Source: Lachnospiraceae bacterium
GTDB lineage: Bacteria > Bacillota > Clostridia > Lachnospirales > Lachnospiraceae
DNA length: 64,000 nt
Direction of reading: 5' to 3'
Assembly (NCBI GenBank): GCA_902363555.1
Contig: CABJAM010000002.1
Span: 1-64,000 of the forward strand
The notes below the pieces were generated by a model. It was given only the letters and a program-made list of their open reading frames with translations, did not search any database and was not told where the DNA came from. Position numbers and translations under genes: made by a program. Of this stretch, positions 53,119 to 60,940 are shown piece after piece. The stretch's first letter is position 1; each line of letters begins with the position of its first letter.

Positions 53119-53250
53119 GTTTTGCAACAGCTCAGAGGGCTGAGCTGTCGCCAATTTTTAATGTTTTGCCGCAGTTCACAGGGCCGGGCTGTCGCCAATT
53201 TTTAATGTTTTGCCGCAGTTCACAGGGCCGGGCTGTCGCCAATTTTTAAT
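53119..53250. repeat. Three exact-period 44-bp tandem repeats starting in the tpiA stop region
   Basis: GTTTTGC recurs at 53119, 53163, 53207 and 53251. The units at 53163 and 53207 are identical, while the unit at 53119 has diverged. On the transcribed strand the array starts inside the last four codons of tpiA (GCG GCA AAA CAT TAA) and repeats that sequence together with 30 following bases. Each unit can form a small hairpin (GCGACAGC...GCTGT-like). Confidence 0.9.
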
Positions 53251-54106
53251 GTTTTGCCGCGTCCATGTACAGCCGTATGATCTCCAGATATTCCTCCGGA
53301 TAGAAGCCGATGTCTCCCGAAAACCGGGTCAGGGCGATCAGCCCGCCGTCGATCACAGGAATGGATGCCAGCATCTGCGCATTGTCCGCTTTCAGGCCGC
53401 CGCCGTAAACAACGTCCATGCCTCCGGACACATAGGCTCCGGTAACCTCTTTAATGTAGGCGCCGATCTTATGAATATAGGCGGCGTCCGGGGGCGTTTT
53501 CCCAGGGCCGATGGCCCACACCGGTTCGTAGGCGATCACAACCGAGGACACGTCCACACCACAAAGCCCGGTCACAAGCTGCGCCTTTAACACCTCCTGC
53601 CACCGGGGCTGCTCCTGGGCGGATTCACCGATACAGTATAATACCTTTAAGCCCCCGGCAATGGCCGCATGTATTTCTTTATTGAGCAGACGGTTGACCG
53701 CATCGGCGTCGCTGGCTCCGGCCTCTGCCATAATGCCCGCTTTATCTTTGCGTTCTTCGCAATGACCGATGATCGTCGACGTGCAGCCGGCAGCCGCCAT
53801 GGCATTGGCCGTCCGATTGGAAGTAAAGGCGCCAAAATTTCCACCGATAGCCGTATCCTCCCTGAACACACTCTGGCAGCCCACCTGAACCGGCGAATCC
53901 GGACAGAGGGCGCCGGCCGCCCCGAGCACATGGGCTTCCGGAAAATACATGGCAAACTCCACAGACTCACGATCATACACCTTCAGCGCCTCCTGAGTCT
54001 GCGCCACGATCTGGCGTCCCCAGTCCTTCACAGGCCCCAGACGGTTCACCCCGCCTTTTTCCACGGGGATATCGAATCTCTTTAGATTTAAGTAGATATG
54101 CTTCAT
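53246..54106 (-). CDS. tpiA: Triosephosphate isomerase (divergent)
   Basis: This 286-residue TIM-barrel enzyme interconverts glyceraldehyde-3-phosphate and dihydroxyacetone phosphate. It has the catalytic His in IIGHCEERKD, the catalytic Glu in AYEPVWAIGPGKTP, and GGGLKADNAQ near the phosphate site. The N-terminal Lys motif reads LNLKRF rather than the usual NWKMN. It is longer than typical TIM (about 250), so it is probably a paralogue for this pathway rather than the glycolytic copy. Its ATG overlaps the pfk stop codon (ATGA), and CCTCC on the plus strand marks the binding site. Confidence 0.9.
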   Translation of the reverse strand: MKHIYLNLKRFDIPVEKGGVNRLGPVKDWGRQIVAQTQEALKVYDRESVEFAMYFPEAHVLGAAGALCPDSPVQVGCQSVFREDTAIGGNFGAFTSNRTANAMAAAGCTSTIIGHCEERKDKAGIMAEAGASDADAVNRLLNKEIHAAIAGGLKVLYCIGESAQEQPRWQEVLKAQLVTGLCGVDVSSVVIAYEPVWAIGPGKTPPDAAYIHKIGAYIKEVTGAYVSGGMDVVYGGGLKADNAQMLASIPVIDGGLIALTRFSGDIGFYPEEYLEIIRLYMDAAKH

Positions 54107-55281
54107 TTTTTCCTCCAATCTGCCAGATCGATAAACGCCGGCAGCTCCGGCCCGATCAGCGGCCGGCACCATTGTACAAAGTCATCGGTAACATCATTGC
54201 CCCGGTCATTGATATAGGTGTCCGGCAATGTTTTTTCATACATCATAACATCACGAACAGGGATACGGGCGACGCGGATACGGTAACTGCCATCCTCCGC
54301 AGCTTCTCTTATAAATCCGATCATTATGCCGCTCTCGCCGTCCATGGCGGCCGCAAGCGCCTCCCGGCCGACCAGCACCGCCTCATCCCGGTCCACCGGC
54401 GACTGCCAGGCGATGGATGCCCGCCCGCAAATGCCCGGCTTCTCGCTGCGCGCCTTGATCCCAAGCTTCCTTATGACCAGGTTGGCCAGATGGGTTCCCA
54501 CGTCACCGTAGTAGGTGGCCCGCTCGGTTTTAAATATGGGCGGAACGATGGGATTTCCAGAGGCATCTTTAAGCCCCTCACTGGCCACGACCACAACGCC
54601 GCCCAGCCGTTCATAAAGCGCTTTGACATCCGCCAGAAATTCATCCTCGTTAAATGGCCGTTCCGGTACGTAGATCAGATGGGGCGCATCTCCCTCCTTT
54701 TTCCGCGCCAGCGCCGAGGCCGCCGTAATCCACCCCGCATTGCGTCCCATGGCTTCAATAATGCATACATGGATCGGCAGCGAACGGACATCCACGCCCA
54801 CCTCCGCTGTGGTGGCCGCAATATACCGGGCGGCGCTGCCGTAGCCTGGCGTATGGTCGGTGATGGCAATGTCATTGTCAATGGTCTTAGGTATACCTAC
54901 GACGCAGATTCCCGCATCTTTACACGCCTCGTAAATCTTCCCGCACGTATCCATCGTGCCGTTGCCGCCATTGAGAAGCACATAGCGGATATTATACTTT
55001 TTGAAAATATCCGACATTTTTGCGTAGTCATCTTCCCACAAAGCATAGCGCGAGGAGCCGATGGCTGTGGCCGGCGTCGTTAATAGCAGCGGAAGCTTAT
55101 CCACTGGGATTTCCAAAAGGTCGAAAAAATCCTCCGTAAAAATAGCGCCGCTGCCGCCCATGGCCCCGTAAACATGATCGATCCCCGGCGTTTCTCTGGC
55201 CTGCATGATAACGCCGTATAGGGATGCGTTAATGACCGCCGTTGGGCCGCCGCCATGGACGACCAACACATTTCCCTTCAA
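54103..55281 (-). CDS. 6-phosphofructokinase, PPi-type
   Basis: This 392-residue enzyme phosphorylates fructose-6-phosphate or a related sugar phosphate. PKTIDND (catalytic base Asp) and EAMGRNAGW are intact, and the donor loop reads LLNGGNGTMD, with Asn in place of the usual Asp of GGDG. The length and PKTIDND context point to pyrophosphate as donor, but the Asn substitution leaves this uncertain. It starts the pfk-tpiA-larA-like operon, divergent from the LacI gene. Confidence 0.88.
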   Translation of the reverse strand: MKGNVLVVHGGGPTAVINASLYGVIMQARETPGIDHVYGAMGGSGAIFTEDFFDLLEIPVDKLPLLLTTPATAIGSSRYALWEDDYAKMSDIFKKYNIRYVLLNGGNGTMDTCGKIYEACKDAGICVVGIPKTIDNDIAITDHTPGYGSAARYIAATTAEVGVDVRSLPIHVCIIEAMGRNAGWITAASALARKKEGDAPHLIYVPERPFNEDEFLADVKALYERLGGVVVVASEGLKDASGNPIVPPIFKTERATYYGDVGTHLANLVIRKLGIKARSEKPGICGRASIAWQSPVDRDEAVLVGREALAAAMDGESGIMIGFIREAAEDGSYRIRVARIPVRDVMMYEKTLPDTYINDRGNDVTDDFVQWCRPLIGPELPAFIDLADWRKK

Positions 55282-55359
55282 ATGGTACCACCCCGCTTTT
55301 TTATATTTATCTTAATCCCATCTTAGCACACGCCGCCCGGTTTTGGGGATAATTTTAAT

Positions 55360-55369
55360 CAAACGTTTG
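55360..55369. promoter_or_regulatory. LacI-type operator between pfk and the LacI gene
   Basis: CAAACGTTTG lies midway between the divergent starts and shares a longer match (CAAACGTTTGCGT) with the site at 51524-51535. Confidence 0.7.
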
Positions 55370-55461
55370 CGTTCAATTTGGCTAGTAATTTGGCTCAGGA
55401 TTTATTATACTTATAGAAGATGGGTATAGTATATTTTCACAGACATTGGAGGGATTTACTT

Positions 55462-56493
55462 ATGACATTAAAAGATATTGCCAAAGAAGCCGGCGTTTCG
55501 ATCTCAACCGTTTCACGAGTCATTAACAAAAACGGAACCTCCGCCGCAAGCAAGGAGGTCCAGGACCGCATTTGGGAAATCGTGCGCCGTACCGGGTATA
55601 TTCCCAACACAACAGCCCGGAATCTGAAAACAGGACAGACCGCCGATGCCCCCGCCCGTTCCCGCTCCATTGCCTGCGTATTTGCACGGACAAAGGACCC
55701 GATGAACGATGCATTTTTCTCCACCCTGGCGCGCAGCATCGAACAGGAGGCCTACAAGCACAATTATGTTGTCAAATATGTGCTCACCTCCCTGGATATC
55801 CACAGCCCAAACACATTCCGCCTTGTGGTGGACAATCAGGTGGACGGCGTGGCAGTCCTGGGCCGCTGCGACAAGCCGATGCTCAGCTTTTTGAAAAAAT
55901 ATTTTAATTATGTGGTTTACAGCGGATTAAATAATATTGACGCGAAATACGATCAGATCATATGTGACGGCTACCAGGTGGCCCTGGCGGCCATGGAAGA
56001 ATTATTTTCTCTTGGGCATTCAAGAATTGCTTATGTTGGGGAAACGACCAATGAAAACCGCTATGAGGGCTATTGCAGCGCTCTGGCTGCGAAAAAGCTG
56101 CTGCTGCGCAGAGAGCTTGTGGTCAATGTGCCCCTGTCCACCGAGGGCGGTTATCAGGGGGCCACAAAGCTGCTGGCCCAAAGCCGGGATTTTACCGCCA
56201 TCTTCTGCCCCAATGATACTACGTCCATCGGCGTGATGAAGGCGGTGCAGGAGGCCGGCCTGCGGATTCCCAGGGATGTATCGCTGATCAGTATCGACGA
56301 TATCGATATGGTTCAGTATATTACCCCTATGCTGACGTCCATGCATATCCCGATCACGGAGATGGGGCAGATGGCGGCGAAAACGCTCATCGACCGGATC
56401 GAGGGCGGGCACCATCTGCCTATGAAGATCAGTCTGCCGTTTTTTATTGCAAAAAGGGAAAGCTGCGGGGGGCCGCGGAAGTGGAATCCGTAG
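55462..56493 (+). CDS. LacI-family transcriptional regulator
   Basis: This 343-residue repressor has the LacI headpiece (MTLKDIAKEAGVSISTVSRVINKNG) with the hinge helix, and a sugar-binding core (IACVFARTKDPMNDAFFSTLARSIEQEA ... DGVAVLGRCDK). The ATG at 55462 follows GGAGGG; the upstream in-frame ATG lacks such a site. It is divergent from pfk, with a CAAACGTTTG palindrome between, and the same site lies before the SsuABC-like operon. Its effector is unknown. Confidence 0.94.
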   Translation: MTLKDIAKEAGVSISTVSRVINKNGTSAASKEVQDRIWEIVRRTGYIPNTTARNLKTGQTADAPARSRSIACVFARTKDPMNDAFFSTLARSIEQEAYKHNYVVKYVLTSLDIHSPNTFRLVVDNQVDGVAVLGRCDKPMLSFLKKYFNYVVYSGLNNIDAKYDQIICDGYQVALAAMEELFSLGHSRIAYVGETTNENRYEGYCSALAAKKLLLRRELVVNVPLSTEGGYQGATKLLAQSRDFTAIFCPNDTTSIGVMKAVQEAGLRIPRDVSLISIDDIDMVQYITPMLTSMHIPITEMGQMAAKTLIDRIEGGHHLPMKISLPFFIAKRESCGGPRKWNP

Positions 56494-56544
56494 CCCCCCC
56501 CCTGCCTGGCGGCATTGCCGCCGGTATTTTATTAGGAACGCTGT

Positions 56545-58005
56545 TTATTTGAAGGTGATGTTTTCGTAGATTTCTTTTACGAGGGCATCGTCTGGGGCGG
56601 CGAGGCCCTTGATCTGGACGGTGAAAAGGATGCCGTTATTTTCAGTCCAGGTCAGGTATTCGGCGCAGGGTTCGCCTGTGGCGCTGCTGCCGCTATCCTC
56701 TGATTTGGCGCTGTTTTCGGATTCTGGGCTGCCCTGCGGATTGGTGCCGTTTTCGGATTCCGATTTGGCGGCGCCGTATGTATAGGACAGGCAGACGTAG
56801 GATACTTTGTTCGTGCCTACGGTAATCGTTTTGGGCTCACTGAAGCTTATATTGGAATACATTTCATCATCTTCGATGTAGGACATCATATCTTTGTATT
56901 CGGCGGCTATGGTATCGGCCTCGTACAGGTCGGCAAAGGTGTAGTCGATCCGCACATAGTTGTCGCTGATCAATGACAGATGGTACAGTGAGGACGTGTC
57001 CTCCTGGTAGCCGTTCGGGATTCCTACGTAGGCTACGTTATCCGCACTTTCCAACTGGATTTCGTATTTGCCATCCGCATTGACCTGGCCTTTGATATCA
57101 AAGCCGGTAGTTTCACGGGTCTGGTCATCTGCACCGCTCTCGCCGGATGGGGTGCCGATCGTACTGCCATCTCCGCTGCCCGTAAGGTTTCCGGTATCGA
57201 TAGCACTGTCCTTAGCTTCCTGGGGAAGCTCCAGAGACTCTATGGTATCAAAGGCTTTGTAAGTAATATTCATATTATAATCAGAAAATTCGCCGGATGC
57301 GCCTTCAATGGATTGGATGAGATAATTGCCGCAATCCTTCATATCAATAATCAACATTACCGGCAGCCCCGTGTCCTTGCTGATCCATATATCGACAAGA
57401 ATGTTCGGCATTTGCTCTCCGTTACTTCCAATCTGGCCCAGCAGCCCTTCAGCGGTTGACATAATCTCAGGAATATCGCCCGACGGAAGCTCCGCATGAA
57501 TGGCATACGCCTCCCGACCTTCCATCTGCTGGGTTTCATCGGCCAGCACCGCGGTGCCTTTCTTATCTGCAACAGCGTTTAAAATGGCTTCTGCCATACT
57601 CTTTATGGATGTTCCGCCATCCATACGCATCCAGAAATCTTCCAGCTTCGTGTATGTAACGGTTTTCTCATTCTCTTTTACCTGGTATTCTTCGATGTTT
57701 GTCGTCAGGTCGGTATCGTCAATCTTCTGCTTATAGGCACCCTGGGTATAGACGATTTCCGGCTCTTTCTTAAACTCCGTCTTATTTTCCTGCTCTGCAC
57801 TAAGTGTCATATCACCAAGCTCTGCACTGCTCATCCGGGCGTTTATCGTAACCTTGGACTCTATCGTTCCAGAATCGCTTTTTCCCAGATTCGTCAAAGC
57901 TTTTTTTGCCAGGCTTTCGGCGCTTTTCCCGCCACAACCGGCAACGGTCAGTGCCAATAAGATCAGCGCCGCGGCACCGGCGGCTTTTTTTAAAATATTT
58001 TTCAT
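56545..58005 (-). CDS. Secreted lipoprotein with DUF6612-like domain
   Basis: This 486-residue lipoprotein has a signal ending TVAGCGG (Cys about 24). An N-terminal half (about 30-260) resembles DUF6612 or LppX-type domains, with strands such as GTIESKVTINARMSSAELGDM and a helix with LPQEAKDSAID. A Ser/Gly-rich linker leads to a second domain (about 290-480) with Trp and Tyr-rich strands. No enzyme motif is seen. Such proteins may carry lipids or act as chaperones at the membrane surface. It converges with the LacI gene 51 bases away and is divergent from sigK. Confidence 0.8.
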   Translation of the reverse strand: MKNILKKAAGAAALILLALTVAGCGGKSAESLAKKALTNLGKSDSGTIESKVTINARMSSAELGDMTLSAEQENKTEFKKEPEIVYTQGAYKQKIDDTDLTTNIEEYQVKENEKTVTYTKLEDFWMRMDGGTSIKSMAEAILNAVADKKGTAVLADETQQMEGREAYAIHAELPSGDIPEIMSTAEGLLGQIGSNGEQMPNILVDIWISKDTGLPVMLIIDMKDCGNYLIQSIEGASGEFSDYNMNITYKAFDTIESLELPQEAKDSAIDTGNLTGSGDGSTIGTPSGESGADDQTRETTGFDIKGQVNADGKYEIQLESADNVAYVGIPNGYQEDTSSLYHLSLISDNYVRIDYTFADLYEADTIAAEYKDMMSYIEDDEMYSNISFSEPKTITVGTNKVSYVCLSYTYGAAKSESENGTNPQGSPESENSAKSEDSGSSATGEPCAEYLTWTENNGILFTVQIKGLAAPDDALVKEIYENITFK

Positions 58006-58227
58006 ATGTTTCCCCACTTTCTCATAACCCTTATGGAGATACGGTCGCTCTCCATATTTATGTTGACGTTATTATCATACCATTCATTTAAAAGATTGAC
58101 AACCGGTGAAAATTGATTCCTGCCGGTAAACAGGTACGCGTTGACAAGCCAAAAAAAATGTGGAAAGGCACTTAATCGGCTGCCCCGACATAAACTGTAA
58201 GTAAAGACAGCTATGAGGTGCTTTTCA

Positions 58228-58863
58228 TTGCAATCTTTTCCCAAACCATTGACTGCAGATGAAGAACGCTTCTATCTGGAACGCTACCGCAGCGGCGATG
58301 AAGAAGCGAAAAATATCCTGATTGAAAAGAATCTGAGGCTTGTGGCCCATATCGTAAAAAAATATAATAATTCCGGGCGGGATATCGATGAATTGATTGC
58401 AATTGGTATTGTCGGTCTGGTAAAGGCGGTCAATACCTTTGATGCGGATAAAGGAAACCGTATTGTGACCTATGCCGCCAGGTGCATTGAAAATGAGCTC
58501 CTTATGATGCTGCGCAGTGAACGCAAGCTTACCCGCGAGGTCTCATTATATGATCCCATTGGCACGGACAAAGAAGGAAATGAGATCAATCTTCTGGATA
58601 TTATAGAGAGTCAGGAAACCGATGTGGTGGAACAGATGACGCTGGACAGCAATATCCGCCAGCTCTATGAAAATATCGACGGCGTACTTACCCGGCGCGA
58701 AAAGGAGATCATTTCCCTGCGCTATGGGCTGGAAGGGAATAATCCGGTAACTCAGCGGGAGATTGCGGATATGATGGGGATTTCACGCAGTTATGTGTCG
58801 CGGATTGAGAAGAAGGCGCTGGAGAAACTTAAGATTGAGTTTGATAAAACGGCCGGGGTGTAA
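58228..58863 (+). CDS. sigK: Sporulation sigma factor SigK
   Basis: This 211-residue sigma-70 family factor directs late mother-cell transcription in sporulation. It has sigma region 2 (NLRLVAHIVKKYNNSGRDIDELIAIGIVGLVKAVNTFDADKGNRIVTYAARCIENELLM), the SigK-like DPIGTDKEGNEINLLDI segment, and region 4 (TQREIADMMGISRSYVSRIEKKALEKLK). GAGGTG with suitable spacing favours a TTG start at 58228; an ATG at 58213 in frame lacks a binding site. The gene is uninterrupted, with no skin element. Confidence 0.93.
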   Translation: MQSFPKPLTADEERFYLERYRSGDEEAKNILIEKNLRLVAHIVKKYNNSGRDIDELIAIGIVGLVKAVNTFDADKGNRIVTYAARCIENELLMMLRSERKLTREVSLYDPIGTDKEGNEINLLDIIESQETDVVEQMTLDSNIRQLYENIDGVLTRREKEIISLRYGLEGNNPVTQREIADMMGISRSYVSRIEKKALEKLKIEFDKTAGV

Positions 58864-58875
58864 AAAGGTCACAGA

Positions 58876-58916
58876 AAACCAATCCAAAGTCTGTAATTGA
58901 CTCTTTGGGTTGGTTT
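58876..58916 (+). terminator. Terminator after sigK
   Basis: AAACCAATCCAAAG (58876-58889) pairs with CTTTGGGTTGGTTT (58903-58916), followed by T residues. Confidence 0.88.
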
Positions 58917-58933
58917 TTGCTAAAAAAAATGAA

Positions 58934-59135
58934 ATGAACATTCGTCCTTTATCGCAAAATTATTTTAACAAATTGTGTATCGTTCATTTTCAATTGTCTG
59001 AAATCTATGATACAACGAAGCAGAATATCAGTTAGCACATTGGTGGTATTTATCAGGATAAGGAACTTGATAGAAAGGCAACTAACAAGAAATTATTGTT
59101 AGTTCGGACAGAAGGAATAAGACCGTTTAAAGGAA
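58934..59135 (+). pseudogene. RhuM-family remnant with in-frame stop
   Basis: The frame from 58934 reads ...VHFQLSEIYDTTKQNIS, then TAG at 59033-59035, then HIGGIYQDKELDRKATNKKLLLVRTEG. This matches the helix-turn-helix region of RhuM-type proteins (which normally read close to TTKQNIS-HI-NI--EGEL----T-K--L-VQTEG). Full members are about 300 residues, and only about 65 codons survive here. RhuM genes travel with restriction systems and islands. The region 59136-59285 is AT-rich with nothing else recognised. Confidence 0.6.
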
Positions 59136-59285
59136 TGTATAAAAAATTTGCTCCTATATTCTATTTCTATCTTATAAATATCATTTTTATCCCAACTTTT
59201 ATTTCTTTATGGTAGCATAAATGGAGGAATTGCGTTAAGGGAACTGCCGCAGACAGTTCCCTTAACTTATATAATCAATACAGTA

Positions 59286-60920
59286 TCAATCCGCAGCCCA
59301 CTGATCCACCGCCTCCTGATTCCCATCCTGTGCCAGCCATGCATCCAACTGTTTCTGAGCCTCTGCCATAAACACATCCAGCCCGGAGGCATGGAGCTTG
59401 GTGATAAATTCATCATAGGTCGTCTCACTGCCATTGCCGCCCATAAGCGTATTAAAATACTCATCGTAAACTGCTGAAATCTGAGCGACCTCATTGCTAA
59501 CGCTGTCCGTGTTCATATTAAATGAGCCAAACGGCGCATATTTTGCATGATCCATGTCTGTTTTTTCTTTTTCAATTGTGTCAGCATCCATCGTATCCCA
59601 CACATAATTTAAAAACACATTGCCGAACAGGCGCTCACTGCCAAGGTAATATCCGGATGTCGTTTCATCCACACCTTCCGGGAAACCGATACGTCCGTCC
59701 GCTTTCTTTTCCCAGTGCTTCCCCTCGATGCCGAAGGAGGCCAGATTCTTGATCTCGGCATCTGTATACAGAAGATTCAGGAAACGGATGGCGGCCGCCG
59801 GCTCCTTAGCTGTCACAGGCACAGCGGATGTGAGCATGAGCATCGGTGTATTTGTCACGTAATTTTCAGACAGTTCCACAAATTCATAGTCCATCCCCGC
59901 AGAAGTTTCAAGACTCTGCATCTCAAGAGAAGACTGGGATTCAAAGCTGGAAACGATTTTAGGATTGTAATACCACATATTTGAAGCATTCATAGCCATA
60001 TCTTTATCCACAAGGCCTTCATTATTCCATGCTTTTAAAATTTCAGTCAGAGCTTTAAAGTTTTCGGTTTCAAAACGGCTGACAACTTCTGAGGATACGC
60101 CCTCACTGCCATAACGCAGCCCCGCTGCGTAACCGATGGCCTGAAAATTCTGTCCGGTGGTGATTTCCGCCATCTGTCCGCCTGGATATACAAAACCGTT
60201 TCCGCCTAAAGGAATACGGTCCGGATAGGCCTCTTTAATCTTTATAAGCGCTTCATGGATATCATCCAGTGTTTTGATTTCCTCAGCTTTCAGGCCAATG
60301 CCGTCAAATACTTCTTTCTGGCAGACCCATACATTTTTAGTAACGTAATTCGTATATAATGGGAGGCTGTAAATGCGGCCATCCTTCGTTCCCGCATGAG
60401 CGACCTGCTCAGGCAGCATAGCCATCGTCTCCGGCGCATATTCAACAAGCAGATCTGTAATGTCCGTCAACTGATTATTCGTCATCAGGGTTCCATAGGA
60501 TGCAGACCCTAAAACAAAGGTTGTAAACAGATCAATGGTTTCCCCCGATGTTATTTTCATGGCAGTCTGTGTCATATATGTACCCACATCTGTCACTTCC
60601 ATATCTACACTGACACCGATTTTGGGAACCGTGATCGCATTGATCGCCGCTTCCACTTCCTGAAGATCTTCCTCATTGGGCGCCATATTTAAGCCCCAGA
60701 ATGTCCATTTGATCTCAGCCACTTCATCCTCATCCCAGGTCTGAGCTTCTGGCTCAGTCACTTTAACAGAGTCACTTTCGGACATTTCTTTTTCTGCCGT
60801 ATCCTTCGCCGCCTCCGTCTTTTTAACCGTTTCCCCCTCGGTGGATTCCTGATTGCCACATGCGGCAAATGTTACTATGACCATCATTGCAGCAAGAAAT
60901 ACTGCCAACCATCTTTTCAT
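59286..60920 (-). CDS. Extracellular solute-binding lipoprotein (LplA/DUF3502 type), paralogue
   Basis: This 544-residue lipoprotein (signal ending TFAACG) is a clear paralogue of the protein at 19257-20897. They share the INAIT--EIN helix and VDMEVT---TYMTQTAMKITSGETIDLF-like segment, plus the C-terminal YDEFITKLHASGLD--MAEAQKQLDAWLA block. It follows a carboxylesterase gene by 20 bases and has no permease or ATPase genes nearby. It probably delivers a carbohydrate or glycoside ester to a shared importer encoded elsewhere. Confidence 0.92.
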   Translation of the reverse strand: MKRWLAVFLAAMMVIVTFAACGNQESTEGETVKKTEAAKDTAEKEMSESDSVKVTEPEAQTWDEDEVAEIKWTFWGLNMAPNEEDLQEVEAAINAITVPKIGVSVDMEVTDVGTYMTQTAMKITSGETIDLFTTFVLGSASYGTLMTNNQLTDITDLLVEYAPETMAMLPEQVAHAGTKDGRIYSLPLYTNYVTKNVWVCQKEVFDGIGLKAEEIKTLDDIHEALIKIKEAYPDRIPLGGNGFVYPGGQMAEITTGQNFQAIGYAAGLRYGSEGVSSEVVSRFETENFKALTEILKAWNNEGLVDKDMAMNASNMWYYNPKIVSSFESQSSLEMQSLETSAGMDYEFVELSENYVTNTPMLMLTSAVPVTAKEPAAAIRFLNLLYTDAEIKNLASFGIEGKHWEKKADGRIGFPEGVDETTSGYYLGSERLFGNVFLNYVWDTMDADTIEKEKTDMDHAKYAPFGSFNMNTDSVSNEVAQISAVYDEYFNTLMGGNGSETTYDEFITKLHASGLDVFMAEAQKQLDAWLAQDGNQEAVDQWAAD

Positions 60921-60940
60921 TATATCCTACCTCCTGATTA

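Noticed and set aside
53119..53250. Tandem 44-bp repeats considered as a CRISPR array
   Set aside because: The units are contiguous without unique spacers and begin in a gene end; no cas genes are in the window.
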